From: Malus domestica
Lineage: Eukaryota; Streptophyta; Magnoliopsida; Rosales; Rosaceae
Length of the DNA stretch: 64,000 bases
Direction: 5' to 3'
Assembly: GCF_042453785.1 (NCBI RefSeq)
Contig: NC_091661.1
Span: forward strand, 30,433,501 to 30,497,500
Shown: positions 1-11,047 of the stretch, one piece after another
How positions within the stretch are numbered: the stretch's first letter is position 1
How the letters are laid out: every line of letters starts with the position of its first letter
Program-made: the position numbers and the translations under genes
The notes under the pieces: model-generated
The model's input: the letters and a program-made list of their open reading frames with translations, nothing else
Told to the model about the DNA's origin: nothing
The model's database searches: none

Positions 1-990
1 CCTGAGGTGTTTCCTTTGTTAGGTTTAATAGACCACACCTGGCTACTAAAGGGAAAAATGAAAGAGAAGAAAAGGATAGAAAAGTTCAAACATCATGATT
101 ACCTATGACTTCTATAGATCACACGATTCAAAATTCATGCACAACTTAGAAAATTTCTTGTAAGTGTAGACGTAATCACATTGACTCATTGAGATGTGCA
201 CCCTTCTATGTATTCGAGTTTCAATTCTCTACTAGGTGATGCTCCTTCCGCAATTTTTTTCAACAATTAAAACCGTTTATATTTTAATATATGATTCATT
301 GATTATCCTTGTCGAAAATTAATTTAAAGACAACAGAATATTTTTAGATATCAGAACTGGCTAGGCAAGCATTCTCATGGTCCTCTAGTATATTACAATG
401 CAAGGACAGCGAAGTGAAATCCTACACACAAATGGAAGGAATTAAAAGAAGACCATCGTCATAAACAGCTCAATTTTGTCCTTGAATCAGTAATATACAG
501 ATGTATCGAAAATCTGTAGCAGAAAAGAAACAAGAAAATATCACAAAGCTTTCCTGGTGAGGAAATCTCAAGCTTTTTCATCCACTACTAAGCAGTATCT
601 TCTCATGCTCAAATTAATTTTCAGAGAAATTTGCATCCTTTTAGTCCAAACTGAACCATTTAATAAAACAAATCGCTACAAGTAAAAGTAGACAGGGGTC
701 CCCGGGGATGTCGGAGAAAGAACTCGACATGAACCCAGGATTTAGTGACAACCCAGAAAAGGAGAGTGATTTGAAACCAATTGGTCCCCCTCTTCTGTCC
801 CCCTTTTAAGACAATAAGCAAATGCTAAAATTCCAAACATTCATAATATTATGGTATTTTGCTTCTGTGAGAATGCTCATCATCAATCATCAGTTAAAAT
901 TTCTTTGGAAATTGGTTTAAATGATCATAATCAAATCCCAATTGATAGACTGGTCAAAATTAAATATCAACGATATATCAATCAAATATC
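1..990. other. intergenic, nothing recognised
   Basis: AT-rich sequence without a convincing open frame, RNA gene or terminal-repeat element that I can see. A short GC-rich patch lies near 695-720. It is best treated as unannotated intergenic DNA. Confidence 0.5.
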
Positions 991-1227
991 AACAATATAA
1001 CGGTTAAAGATTATTGACTTAACAATCAGATATCAATGACATACTTAAAAAGTTCATGCAAATTTGAAAATTGGTATTTTGGCCAATTTCCCAGACCTCT
1101 TTTTTTTTTGGAATCAACAACATAACGGTCAGAGATTATTGACTTAACAATCAGATATCAATGACATACTTAAAAAGTTAATGCAAATTTGAAAATTGGT
1201 ATTTTGGCCAATTTCCCAGACCTCTTT
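991..1227. repeat. tandem duplication, 125-bp period
   Basis: Two near-identical copies of a block starting with AACAA(T/C)ATAACGGT lie head to tail, beginning at 991 and 1116 and both ending in CCCAGACCTCTTT. A T-run (about 1101-1109) sits at the junction. A few mismatches separate the copies. No coding meaning is seen; the small open frame starting at 1189 runs out of the repeat and is not supported. Confidence 0.8.
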
Positions 1228-1807
1228 ATAATAACAACATTTAGATCCCAAACGTACATAAATAAATCAACGTGCTTGTTTCTTCTTTGTATGCCGTTGA
1301 TTCCATACGCCACAGCACAAGAACATCCTATACTTTTGGTCCCACTAAATTGTACAGAAGGGATTAACCTAAAAATTTCACATCTGCTTAGTCAACCTCT
1401 AAGCCTTTTTATATGTTATAGTTTCCCTCAAATCCTGATTTGTTAAGTTCCCTCAGCCCTTGTTTCCTGTGTTGGACTCCAAATTTATTTCCAACATTTA
1501 AATTGCAACAGTAAAGATCAACGTTTGAACATGACATCGATTTGCAACAAAAAATGGGGCACAGGAACCCTAAACTTTTCAATCACACAGTATGAATTCC
1601 AATGCAATTACTTGCACCCCATATCACTTGTTAGTTGCCATGTCTGTGAATAAATTCTCTCCAGCTATAAGGAGCAAAGCTCACACACAGCGGCTGATGG
1701 AGGGCGGGATCGCATTCACTTGTTTTCAAGCCATCCTGGCAAGCACCTCCAAACTAAGGGTTTTCTAACTCATCTTTATGTGGGCCACTTGGTACGTATT
1801 ATAGTTT

Positions 1808-2000
1808 GGAGGCAGATTCTCTGCCCTCCCACTTCCCATGCCCTCCTATTTTGTGTGATCACGGTTAAGCCACGTCAGCATTTTATATTATATTTTTTTA
1901 TAGAGATAATAAGACAAAAAAGAATAGTAATATAAAATATTGACGTGACTTAACCGTGACCACACAAACAGGAGGGTGGGAGGGCAGAGAATCTGCCTCC
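1808..2000. mobile_element. 193-bp MITE with 9-bp TSD (Mutator-type)
   Basis: The ends are inverted repeats: GGAGGCAGATTCTCTGCCCT at the left and its complement at the right. The 9-bp direct repeat TTATAGTTT flanks it at 1799-1807 and 2001-2009. A 9-bp target duplication is typical of Mutator-like elements. The interior carries CACGGTTAAGCCACGTCAGC and, further on, an inverted counterpart. It has no coding capacity. A related core (GGTTAAGCCACGTCA) recurs near 52970. Confidence 0.85.
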
Positions 2001-2282
2001 TTATAGTTTAGGGTTTAATGACATTCTTCTTTGTTTGTAAATAAGAGGTCTTAAGTTTGGAACTTGCGAATAGCTAGTCCAAAACAATTCATTATACCAC
2101 CCTTAATGTAGATATATCGTTGTATAAAAAAACTAATATTTTTGTGGACATATTCTTTCCTTTTGTTTCCTTGAGTGTAATCTTATCCTGATACTATATA
2201 ATATACAAATTTTGCAGCGTTTGTTTCCTGATGAGTCGATTTTATACTATATATTTTACCCTATTCTTAGTATTAATTTATT

Positions 2283-3529
2283 GGGTAAATTACATAATAC
2301 CCCCTCAGGTTTGAAGTCTATTACAACCCCATACAACATCTTTAAAACATTTAACTTTCATACCTCACCTACTATTTTATTTCAATATAATACATCCGTT
2401 AGAAAATCCGTTAACTAAATTGTTAAGTGATGACGTGACAAATATGAGATCCATATTTGTGCTGACGTGGCTACCAAATTTATGCCACGTGGCAAAAAAA
2501 ATATTTTTAATACATTTAAAAATAATTAATTTAAATATTAAAAAAAAACACAAACAAACCCAGAAACCCATCCCTTCCCCTTCTCCGCAACCCCCCTTCA
2601 CTCTCTTCACCTCTCATCCCTTCAACCTCTTCCTTCCTCTCACCTGCAACCCAACCCCCAAACCCCCCTCTTAACCTCTTCCTTCCCCTTACTTGCAACC
2701 TGACCCCTGAACTCCCCAAACCACCCCACCCTACCCCACCCTACCCCACCCCAAAACAACCAGCAGCTAGGGATGGAAAATGTGGCAGCCACATCCCCTA
2801 CACACCATTGCCGCCGTCCCACATGATCTGAGATAGATTACCCATAAGAAAAAAAGGCAAAGATGGAACATATTGCCCATCCCGTACAAACCATTGTCGC
2901 CGTCCCACCTAATCCCGGCGACCTCATTCTCTCACTCTTTCTCTTCCTCCTTCTCTCACTCTAACCTCGGAAGCTTGCCATGAAGTGACACCCAGATAAA
3001 AACCCTAACAACAAGAAGGCCGCTGAGGCCAAATTCAAGCAAATCTCATAAGCCTACGATGTACGTTAATGTTAATCTCTCTCGATTTGAATTCTATTTT
3101 TGAAAATTCCCAAAATTCTCAAATTTTTAGTTGAGATTTGTCGCAATTTGGGTGGAAGATGAAAATCGACTTCTGGTGGGAGATGAAGACGATGACTGAC
3201 CAGGTGGTGATGGAAAAGCATGCAGAGAAAGGAAGTTCTGGGGATGGGGAAGACAACTATTTTAGTTTTAGGTTTTTTTTTAATAATTAATTATTTTAAT
3301 ATTTAATATTATGATTAAATTATTATTTTTAAATGCATAAATTAAAAAAATGCCACGTGGCACAAATTTGGCAGCCACGTCAACTCTTAACGGACCAATG
3401 AATGGAAAATGTAACAAATGTATTATATTGAAATAAAATAGTAGGTGAGGTATGAAAATGAAATGTTTTAAAGATGTTGTATGAGATTGTAATAGACCTC
3501 AAACCTGAGGAGTATTATGTAATTTACCC
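2283..3529. mobile_element. Pack-MULE (non-autonomous Mutator-like element)
   Basis: Long terminal inverted repeats begin GGGTAAATTACATAATAC at 2283 and end with the near-complement at 3529. Similarity extends roughly 250 bp inward, including a TGCCACGTGGCA palindrome in both arms. A perfect 9-bp target duplication TAATTTATT lies at 2274-2282 and 3530-3538. No transposase is present. Between the arms lies GC-richer DNA, including a J-domain gene fragment at 2980-3060, which makes this a Pack-MULE. The open frames inside (2420-2822, both strands) are low-complexity products of the C-rich interior and are not called. Confidence 0.88.
2980..3060 (+). pseudogene. captured DnaJ/HSP40 J-domain fragment
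   Basis: Reading from the ATG at 2980, the codons give M-K-stop-HPDKNPNNKKAAEAKFKQIS-stop-AYD, followed by GTACGT, which looks like the original splice donor. HPD is the Hsp70-stimulating tripeptide of J-domains, and the following residues match helix III of plant class B DnaJ proteins. The two stops replace what family knowledge says are Trp (TGG to TGA) and Glu (GAA to TAA). The fragment covers about 27 codons of one exon, carried inside the Pack-MULE. It has no function as it stands. Confidence 0.8.
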
Positions 3530-4777
3530 TAATTTATTGGTTATTTTGTGAGAATTTTGATACTTTGTTTATATTCTTAATGTAGGACATTCGACTTCCT
3601 CTGGAGAAAAAAGTAGTCAAACAGATGGATTTTGGAGTGATTTCAATTATATGATGTTTGTGAGTCTGTTGACTTGATCATATCAAAGTTTCATAATTTT
3701 ATACCGAGCGGTTTATTTATGGCGATGAAATAAAGGAGCAGCGTGCAATGCTGTCAAAGTGACGTTTTGGAATTCTTTGGGCTTTTCGGCGTCCAAGATG
3801 ATGTTTTTTGGGTTTGAGGCCTTCTACAATTATATTCGGGACATCTCAAGATTTAATTCTAGCCATTTTGGGCCTGTTTTGGAGCCTTGAAGATCCTGTT
3901 TTGAAACTATGCAGATTTTGGACAAATACTAGTCAATTTAGAATTATGTTTCCTAATTTATTTTAATTTATTTGGTTTCCTAGTTTTATTCTAAGATCTT
4001 TTCTAGGTACGGTTTTATTTTTTAGTAGTATAAATAAGGCTTTTGAGCCATTAGGTTTTTTAGAGAAGACAAGAGGGAAAAGAAGAGAACGTACACACTT
4101 TAGAGAGCTTTTGGATTCAAATTTATTTTCAAGGTGTTTTCTATCCTTATTTTTAATAATATTTTGTTGTATGATTGTTAGTAACTAATTTTTGTTTGCT
4201 AGGGTGAGGCCACGAGCCTTAGCAAGAATATGAAGTTTCTTTTCAATTTACTTATGATATTATGCATGCAGATTTTTAATTATTAACAACATACCTCGAT
4301 CCCAATATTCCTCGAATACCAGGGTAGGTACGTCCTGGCCAACACGTGAAGGTGACGCAAGCCATTTAGAATGCATGAGAACAACAATAAATAAGACTTA
4401 TAAATTTAAATATAATTAATATGCATTTAAGGAACGTGTTCAGAGTACACATCTAATATAGAACACAAAAAGAATTAATATAAAAATTGAATGAACAAGG
4501 AATGGGTCCTACACCGAAAGGACTCGAAGATGCCGATGTAGAAGTGCATTGACGCCGGGATTGTACTCTTCGAATCTAAATCCTGAGGGGGCACAAAACA
4601 AACATGAGTGGACCAAGTTGATATACATAAGATTAAAATAGTTATTCAACATACTAACCTCCAAAGTTTTATGAAAACTAATAGCATAATATGTAATAGG
4701 ATTTTTCTAAAAACCCTAGCATGCCATAAAACTTTCGTAAAACATATATCGTATATAATGTGCTAACTGGTGGTATC
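3530..4777. other. intergenic; possible LTR-like remnant about 3740-4260
   Basis: The stretch near 3740-4260 resembles a plant LTR. It has a TATAAATA box at about 4029-4036, followed by a short purine-rich leader and a segment reading GGTGAGGCCACGAGCC. I could not find matching ends or a target duplication, so family and limits are open. The remainder (4270-4777) shows nothing recognisable and leads into the Cassandra insertion. Confidence 0.25.
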
Positions 4778-4890
4778 TGTCACATCCCAGCCCGGGGCGG
4801 ATCACTTCCCGGGCCCGCTCCACCACCGTAGCACGATATTGTCCGCTTTGGGCCCCGACCACGCCCTCACGGTTTTGTTTCTGGGAATTC

Positions 4891-5000
4891 ACGAGCAACT
4901 TCCCAGTGGGTCACCCATCCTGGGAGTGCTCTAGCCTCCTTCTCGTTTAACTTCGGAGTTCCTACGGAACCCGAAGCCAGTGAGCTCCCAAAAGGCCTCG
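4891..5000 (-). other. 5S-rRNA-like segment in the left Cassandra LTR
   Basis: Read on the minus strand the segment contains GAACTCCGAAGTTAA and AGGATGGGTGACCCACTGGG, the internal promoter and 3' portion typical of plant 5S rRNA. Cassandra LTRs are known to carry this sequence, which can serve as a Pol III promoter. It is diverged from true 5S RNA and is not a ribosomal gene. Confidence 0.8.
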
Positions 5001-5245
5001 TGCTAGGTAGGGATGAGAATATACATTTAAGGATCACTCCCCTGGGCGATGTGGGATGTTACAATCCACCCCCCTTAGGGGCCCGACATCCTCGTCGGCA
5101 CACCACGACCAGGGTTAGGCTCTGATACCAAATGTCACATCCCGGCCCGGGGCGGATCACTTCCCGGGCCCGCTCCACCACCGTAGCACGATATTGTCCG
5201 CTTTGGGCCCCGACCACGCCCTCACGGTTTTGTTTCTGGGAACTC

Positions 5246-5355
5246 ACGAGCAACTTCCCAGTGGGTCACCCATCATGGGAGTGCTCTAGCCTCATTCTCG
5301 CTTAACTTCGGAGTTCCTACGGAACCCGAAGCCAGTGAGCTCCCAAAAGGCCTCG
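5246..5355 (-). other. 5S-rRNA-like segment in the right Cassandra LTR
   Basis: This is the second copy of the 5S-like module, nearly identical to the one in the left LTR, with GAACTCCGAAGTTAAGC closest to the 5S consensus of the two. It is part of the element, not an rRNA gene. Confidence 0.8.
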
Positions 5356-5418
5356 TGCTAGGTAGGGATGGGAATATACATTTAAGGATCACTCCCCTAG
5401 GCGATGTGGGATGTTACA

Positions 5419-6987
5419 GTATCAGTGTTGCCTGAAGGCATATAGAACTCTTCCTTCAAAAACTTCCTTCACAAGTATCAATTGCCCGCAGGTTCCTACA
5501 GCACCCAACCCGAAGGTCAATATAAATATCAATCGCCCGAAAGCTCCTACAACACCCAACCCGAAGGTCAATAATAAGGACCACTAGATACGCTCAAAAC
5601 CACTGAAAACAATAATCTTTCCAAACATATGTACATATATCTCAAAAGCATCTTCATAGTATAAAGTCATCCATCATCTATACTATAAAGAAGTGTGTAA
5701 AAACATGTTCTAAATAGTATATCGTCATCCATCAAATACCATACAAGAACATGGGTTCTATAGAAAATATGGTATTCCAAAGTAAGTTTAGTATAGCATG
5801 ATAATCAATTTCTCATAAAACGTTCATAAAACATAATCATTAAATCATGTTTTTCATGTATGCATTTCTACTATTAAAACATGCATTTTAAAAGAGGTCC
5901 ACTCATAGATACTTCGTCGTCGAAGAGCCACGCAAACTAGTGAAGACAGAAACGTCACAATATATGCACCTAAGCACATAAAGGGTTCAATTAATAAAAC
6001 TCTATTATAATTATTGAATTTGGAAAAATGGACTTTAAAAACGGATTTAGGACGTCGAATTATCCTAAGTAGGGTCCCCGGTAAATATCCCAAAGTAAAC
6101 ACAAAGAATATTCCTTGACGGAATATTCCCTAACAAAATATTTGCTAACGGAATATTCTTCATAAAGGGTTTAGGCCGGTTAGGGTTTAGGGTTTGAAAG
6201 GTTAAAGGGTTTAGTGGGCCGAAGGCCCTAGATTAAAAGGGTTTGTGTTAGGCTTTTAAAATGGTTGGGCTTTAAGAGTTTGAGTTTAGTTTCAAACAAA
6301 TAAAATAAATAAATAAAAGGGGTTTGGGCTTTCGGGGGGTCATGGGCCTAAGGCTCGAGTTCTAAATGGCCCAAAGGTCTAAGTGACAAAGGGTTAGGGG
6401 TTTAGGCTAAAAAAGGTTAGGCCTAAATTCAGATTTAGGTTTGGGTTTAAAAAAGGTTTTGGGTTTGGGCTTAAAAGGGCTTGGACTCAGCAGCCCAGTC
6501 CAAGGGCATGGGCTGGGTAAAAAGGGTTTTGGGTCTAAGGTTTGTGGGTCATCGGACCCTATTGAAGAAGAAGGTCGGATTTCAACCAGAAAATTGGATA
6601 AACTTTAAACGTTCATAACTTTGTCAATAATCAACGAAATCAATTGATTCAAAAACGAAAATCATAGTTCTCGACGAGACAAAGAGAATGGTACCTTTCA
6701 CGACGTCTAACTCATCGTGGTTTGGCTGGAAAAGGCCTCTAAATTTGTGGAGTTCGTTGGAAACTGGGTAAGATTCAAATGGATTATAACTTTTTCAATA
6801 CTCAACAAAATTGGGTGAAACAAAAAGGAAAATTGTAGTACTCAGCGAGATGAAGAGATTGATACATTTCATGCCGGCCAACTCGTCGTGGTTTGGCCGG
6901 AAATTACCTCAAAAGGAAAAGTGCTCGTTGGAAAATTTGGAAAAGCTACTTTGAGCTATTTTCTGCGATTCACACTAAACCCTACAC
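5419..6987. repeat. old repeat block with internal duplications
   Basis: The DNA into which Cassandra inserted looks repetitive. A 52-bp unit (ATCAAT..GCCCG..CCTACA..CACCCAACCCGAAGG) occurs twice at 5477-5573. Then come a G-rich part (6150-6550) full of GGGTTTAGG, GGCCTAAG and GGCCCAAAGG words, and a 171-bp unit present twice (about 6580-6935; compare CATAACTTTGTCAATA at 6614 with TATAACTTTTTCAATA at 6785). The GGCCCAAAGG-rich part resembles 62868-63080. No protein is encoded; the family is unknown. Confidence 0.6.
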
Positions 6988-7737
6988 TGTTGGAAATTTT
7001 GAGTAGAAATTTTATTATCCCAGATTGGCCATTCCCAAAAGGTTTTCTCACTTTATAAGGCTTTATCCCTTATAGAAAATGATTGGAGTGATAGATCTTG
7101 GAGAATAAAATTGGGCTCACCCTTGGGGTTAGGCTTTGAATTGTACTAATTAATTGGTAATTAATATCTAATAATTAAATTAATTAATTATTTTTAGATT
7201 AAATTAATTATTTTTAATTAATTTCGAATTTAATTAATTATTTATTTTTTACCAACATACTCATCTTTTCAGATGAAGTCTGACGTGTGGTGAAAGAACA
7301 CAGAAAGCAAACACCCCTCTGAGAAGATGTCTCCCAACAGATGCATCCATTCCTCATACCTGTTGCGAACATGCATATTTATATTATATATGCATCCATC
7401 TGCATGACATTTAAAATATAGAAAATATCAAATTCTTCTTCTACATTCCTAAACCTTCTTACTGAGAGAACCACACAGAAATTCGTCAGAAGTTAAGTTT
7501 TCCGGTGCTGGAATTCTAACTTGATCGTTGAATCCTAGTGACGTAGACATCCGTAGAATTACAAGCACTAAGTAGGGAAGAAATTTCTGTTTCAAGGACA
7601 TTACAGTACGCAAGTCTCGATCTTCAAGTTGTCTGTTTTATATTTTTGTTTTGTTCATACTCTGTTAATTTTCTATTCGTATTTATTATTTATTAGCATA
7701 TATAATTATATCACAAATTGTTGACATATATCCAACA
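6988..7737. mobile_element. solo LTR, Copia-like
   Basis: The 750-bp segment starts TGTTGGAAATTTTG and ends ATATATCCAACA, with a perfect 7-bp inverted terminus (TGTTGGA/TCCAACA). The flanks TACAC (6983-6987) and TACAT (7738-7742) look like a 5-bp target duplication with one change. No internal region or second LTR is present, so it is a solo LTR, probably of a Copia element, inserted in the older repeat block. Confidence 0.65.
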
Positions 7738-8496
7738 TACATCACTTAAAACAAGCTTCGATCTAAACCTAAAACATAACCCAAGGGTTTCTAGAAGCTT
7801 ACCAATGAACAGTCGGAGAAGACAATGAACAGTGACACCGTCACTGTTGGGGTTCCACAAAGGTTTGCTTGAGTTTTCTCAAGGTTCCTATGTCCAATGG
7901 TGTTGGTTTGGGGTTGTTGTTGTTGCTTATGTGAGTGACAAAATCTAGAAGAGAGGGAGAGATCACAGAGGGAGTGCACGGGGAAAAAGAGGTCCGGGGG
8001 TGAGGGAAGATAGAGGGAGGGAGCTGAGAGAGTTGTGAGAAATGGAGAGAGGATTGAGAGAGAAGAGAGATGAGAGGCTCGGGGGACAAAAATAAGGGGT
8101 GGGCCCCTTGGGCTCACCAATTAAGATCAAAAAACAATTTTTTAAATAAAAACCTAAAACTTAGTAAAATTATAAACTAAAATTGGGGAGGGGTTTTACA
8201 ATTAATCATCGATTTATACTGTTTAATTGTCTTAATACTTAGCTACCATTAGGATCTTTAGAAAAGTAATTTGATGCAATTTTGGTCGAAGGTCGTCCCT
8301 GAAATTGACGAAGGCTTCTTGTGATTAATATGTGCAAGTTCACTTAAAATGAATACGACGTCTTAAGGGTTGTATGGTTTTTCAAAAGGTTTCACAAAAC
8401 TTAATGAGTCATGCATGTTTAGATTTGATCTAAATACTATAGACAGGTTGCATGTTTGATATACGTTCGATGTTGGGGGTCCAAGTATGCATATTT
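7738..8496. other. continuation of old repeat; purine-rich tract
   Basis: 7738-8130 seems to continue the repeat broken by the solo LTR. It contains AATGAACAGTGACACCGTCACTG, a GTTGTTGTTGTTG run and a GAGAG-rich stretch at about 7950-8080. The open frames on the minus strand are Ser/Pro/Leu-rich translations of this tract and are not supported. From 8130 to 8496 I see nothing distinctive. Confidence 0.4.
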
Positions 8497-9181
8497 AGGG
8501 GTGGAAAAAAAATCCCGAAAATCCCGAACCGAACTGAAAAAATCCCGATCCCAAACCAAAAATTTTCCAACCGAAATTCACAATATTTTCGGGATGATTT
8601 CCCGAACCAATCCTGAATTTTCGATACGAGATTCAACATTGGCTTCTCGATATTTTAGGAATCTCATACCGAACCGAAAATATATAATATTAATTTATAT
8701 ATATATATATATATTTGTACATATATATTATATATATTATTCTTTTATAATTGATGCTAGTAGTTCTAATTCATGCTCCGCAACCTGGAATGCCTTACAC
8801 CTTGTATATTTTTCATGTTCTGTTTGATATTCATTTGGATTTTATTATTGTTGCTGCCATGGCTGATGATTTTAGAAGGCTTGATTCTTTTGTCTCTCAA
8901 CAAATTGCAAAAAGGGTTTAATTAATTTGAATTTTGACTCTGATAAAAACAGTTAGGCATGCCAGTTTTAGATTAAATGGTAGTGTGAATGAAATGACAT
9001 TCCTTGTTCATGAATGTGTTATTGAATTATATATTTGAAGAACAATTCATAATATCGTATTTCAATTTGGGATTCCCGATTTGTATTTGGGATTGGTCTT
9101 CAAATTCCCATCTCGAAAAATTTCAGTTTGGGATTCGGGATACTAGTTTTGATATGGTATCCCATACCAAACCACCCCTAG
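8497..9181. mobile_element. non-autonomous hAT element
   Basis: The ends are inverted: AGGGGTGGAAAAAAAATCCC at the left and ACCAAACCACCCCTAG at the right. A perfect 8-bp target duplication GCATATTT lies at 8489-8496 and 9182-9189. 8-bp duplications with a YAGGGGTGG-type end are typical of hAT elements. Repeated words CCCGAA, AAACCGAA and TTTGGGATTC fill the subterminal parts. An AT microsatellite lies at about 8697-8714. I find no transposase. Confidence 0.85.
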
Positions 9182-9889
9182 GCATATTTTAGGAAAACCT
9201 AACCTTCAAAATATGCATATGTAATTCATAAGTAATTGGAAGGACTACATAAGATTGTTAAGATGACAGTGAAACCCTAGGCTTTTACAATTTAATTTTC
9301 AAAAACCGTTTTCTTTTAGTTTATTTTATTTTGTCACTTTATTTAATTATTTTCTATTAAATTCGTTTTTATTATTTAAATCACAAAATCACATTTTTCT
9401 CAAACTTTGTTTTAAATAATTAATTAAGATTTGATTTAACATAAATTATTCATTTAATCCCTGAAGAGAACGACCTTACTAGAATCATCTATACTACAAT
9501 TACCTTGTACTCTTTCAAGTATTTAAAGTATTTTTATCCTTATTTTTACTGGTGGTAAAAATCCCTATCATTTCCCTATCCACATGACTTTTCTTTTGGA
9601 GGAAAGAAAAGTTATATAACAACGTCCGAAAATAAAATGACATTTGATTAGTTCCAAAATTGTTTATAACTTTAGCTATTAACGGATACACAATGTATAA
9701 TTATTGAATTACAACTGGACAAGTGCATATAGACAGTGCATTTCATATCAACTCACTCGTGCCTATGATTTACAAATTATAAATTAACTAGACTACAAAG
9801 AAAGACCTGCAGCTGCGTAAATGTAATGTCACGCTTCAATGAACAATTGAACATAATGTCACAAAGCACAATACCTACGCTACGACAAT

Positions 9890-9891
<2 letters not shown>
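9182..9891. other. intergenic, nothing recognised
   Basis: AT-rich DNA upstream of the chitinase pseudogene with no open frame, inverted-repeat element or RNA gene that I can support. Confidence 0.5.

Positions 9892-9954
<63 letters not shown>
9892..9954. repeat. (CT)n microsatellite, about 31 units
   Basis: An uninterrupted CT dinucleotide run. It lies just upstream of a TATA-like motif and the start of the chitinase pseudogene. Pyrimidine tracts in this position are common in plant promoters. The open frame running through it is an artefact. Confidence 0.97.
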
Positions 9955-9958
<4 letters not shown>

Positions 9959-9966
9959 TTTATATA
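9959..9966 (+). promoter_or_regulatory. candidate TATA box of the chitinase pseudogene
   Basis: TTTATATA lies about 60 bp before the ATG at 10022 and directly after the CT tract, which is a normal plant spacing. Whether it is still used is unknown. Confidence 0.45.
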
Positions 9967-10021
9967 ACACCACCTCTTTCATATCATTTCTCACCAGAAC
10001 TTCCACAAACCACTTGAAACT

Positions 10022-10919
<898 letters not shown>

Positions 10920-11047
10920 TGAATGTTATGAGCTTGAGTAAAAGAATGAATTAATGCAGTAACTGAATGTCAACTTTGATGAACTAAAACTGAGTTTGAG
11001 TACAAGACTAACTAAATATGGCCGGTTATAACACGATTTCTAGTTGA

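Larger units (their letters stand above)
4778..5418 (-). mobile_element. Cassandra TRIM, complete, with 5-bp TSD
   Basis: Two 286-bp LTRs (4778-5063 and 5133-5418) flank a 69-bp interior. In the plus strand each LTR starts TGTCACATCCC and ends GGGATGTTACA. The interior contains GCTCTGATACCA, the complement of a tRNA-Met primer-binding site, next to the right LTR, and a CCCCCCTTAGGGG polypurine-tract complement next to the left one, so the element is on the minus strand. The target duplication GTATC lies at 4773-4777 and 5419-5423. It encodes no protein, as is normal for this family. About seven mismatches separate the LTRs (about 2.5%), suggesting insertion around one million years ago at a rate of 1.3e-8 per site per year. 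Confidence 0.93.

Noticed and set aside
4891-5355. 5S rRNA genes
   Set aside because: The 5S-like sequences are parts of Cassandra LTRs and too diverged to be true 5S genes.
5674-5700. Helitron 5' end (CTATACTATAA-like)
   Set aside because: The motif alone is weak, lies 11 kb before the block, and is separated from it by intact genes and other elements.
9826-10017. 63-residue open frame across the CT microsatellite
   Set aside because: Mostly alternating Ser-Leu from the dinucleotide repeat; it is promoter sequence of the chitinase relic.
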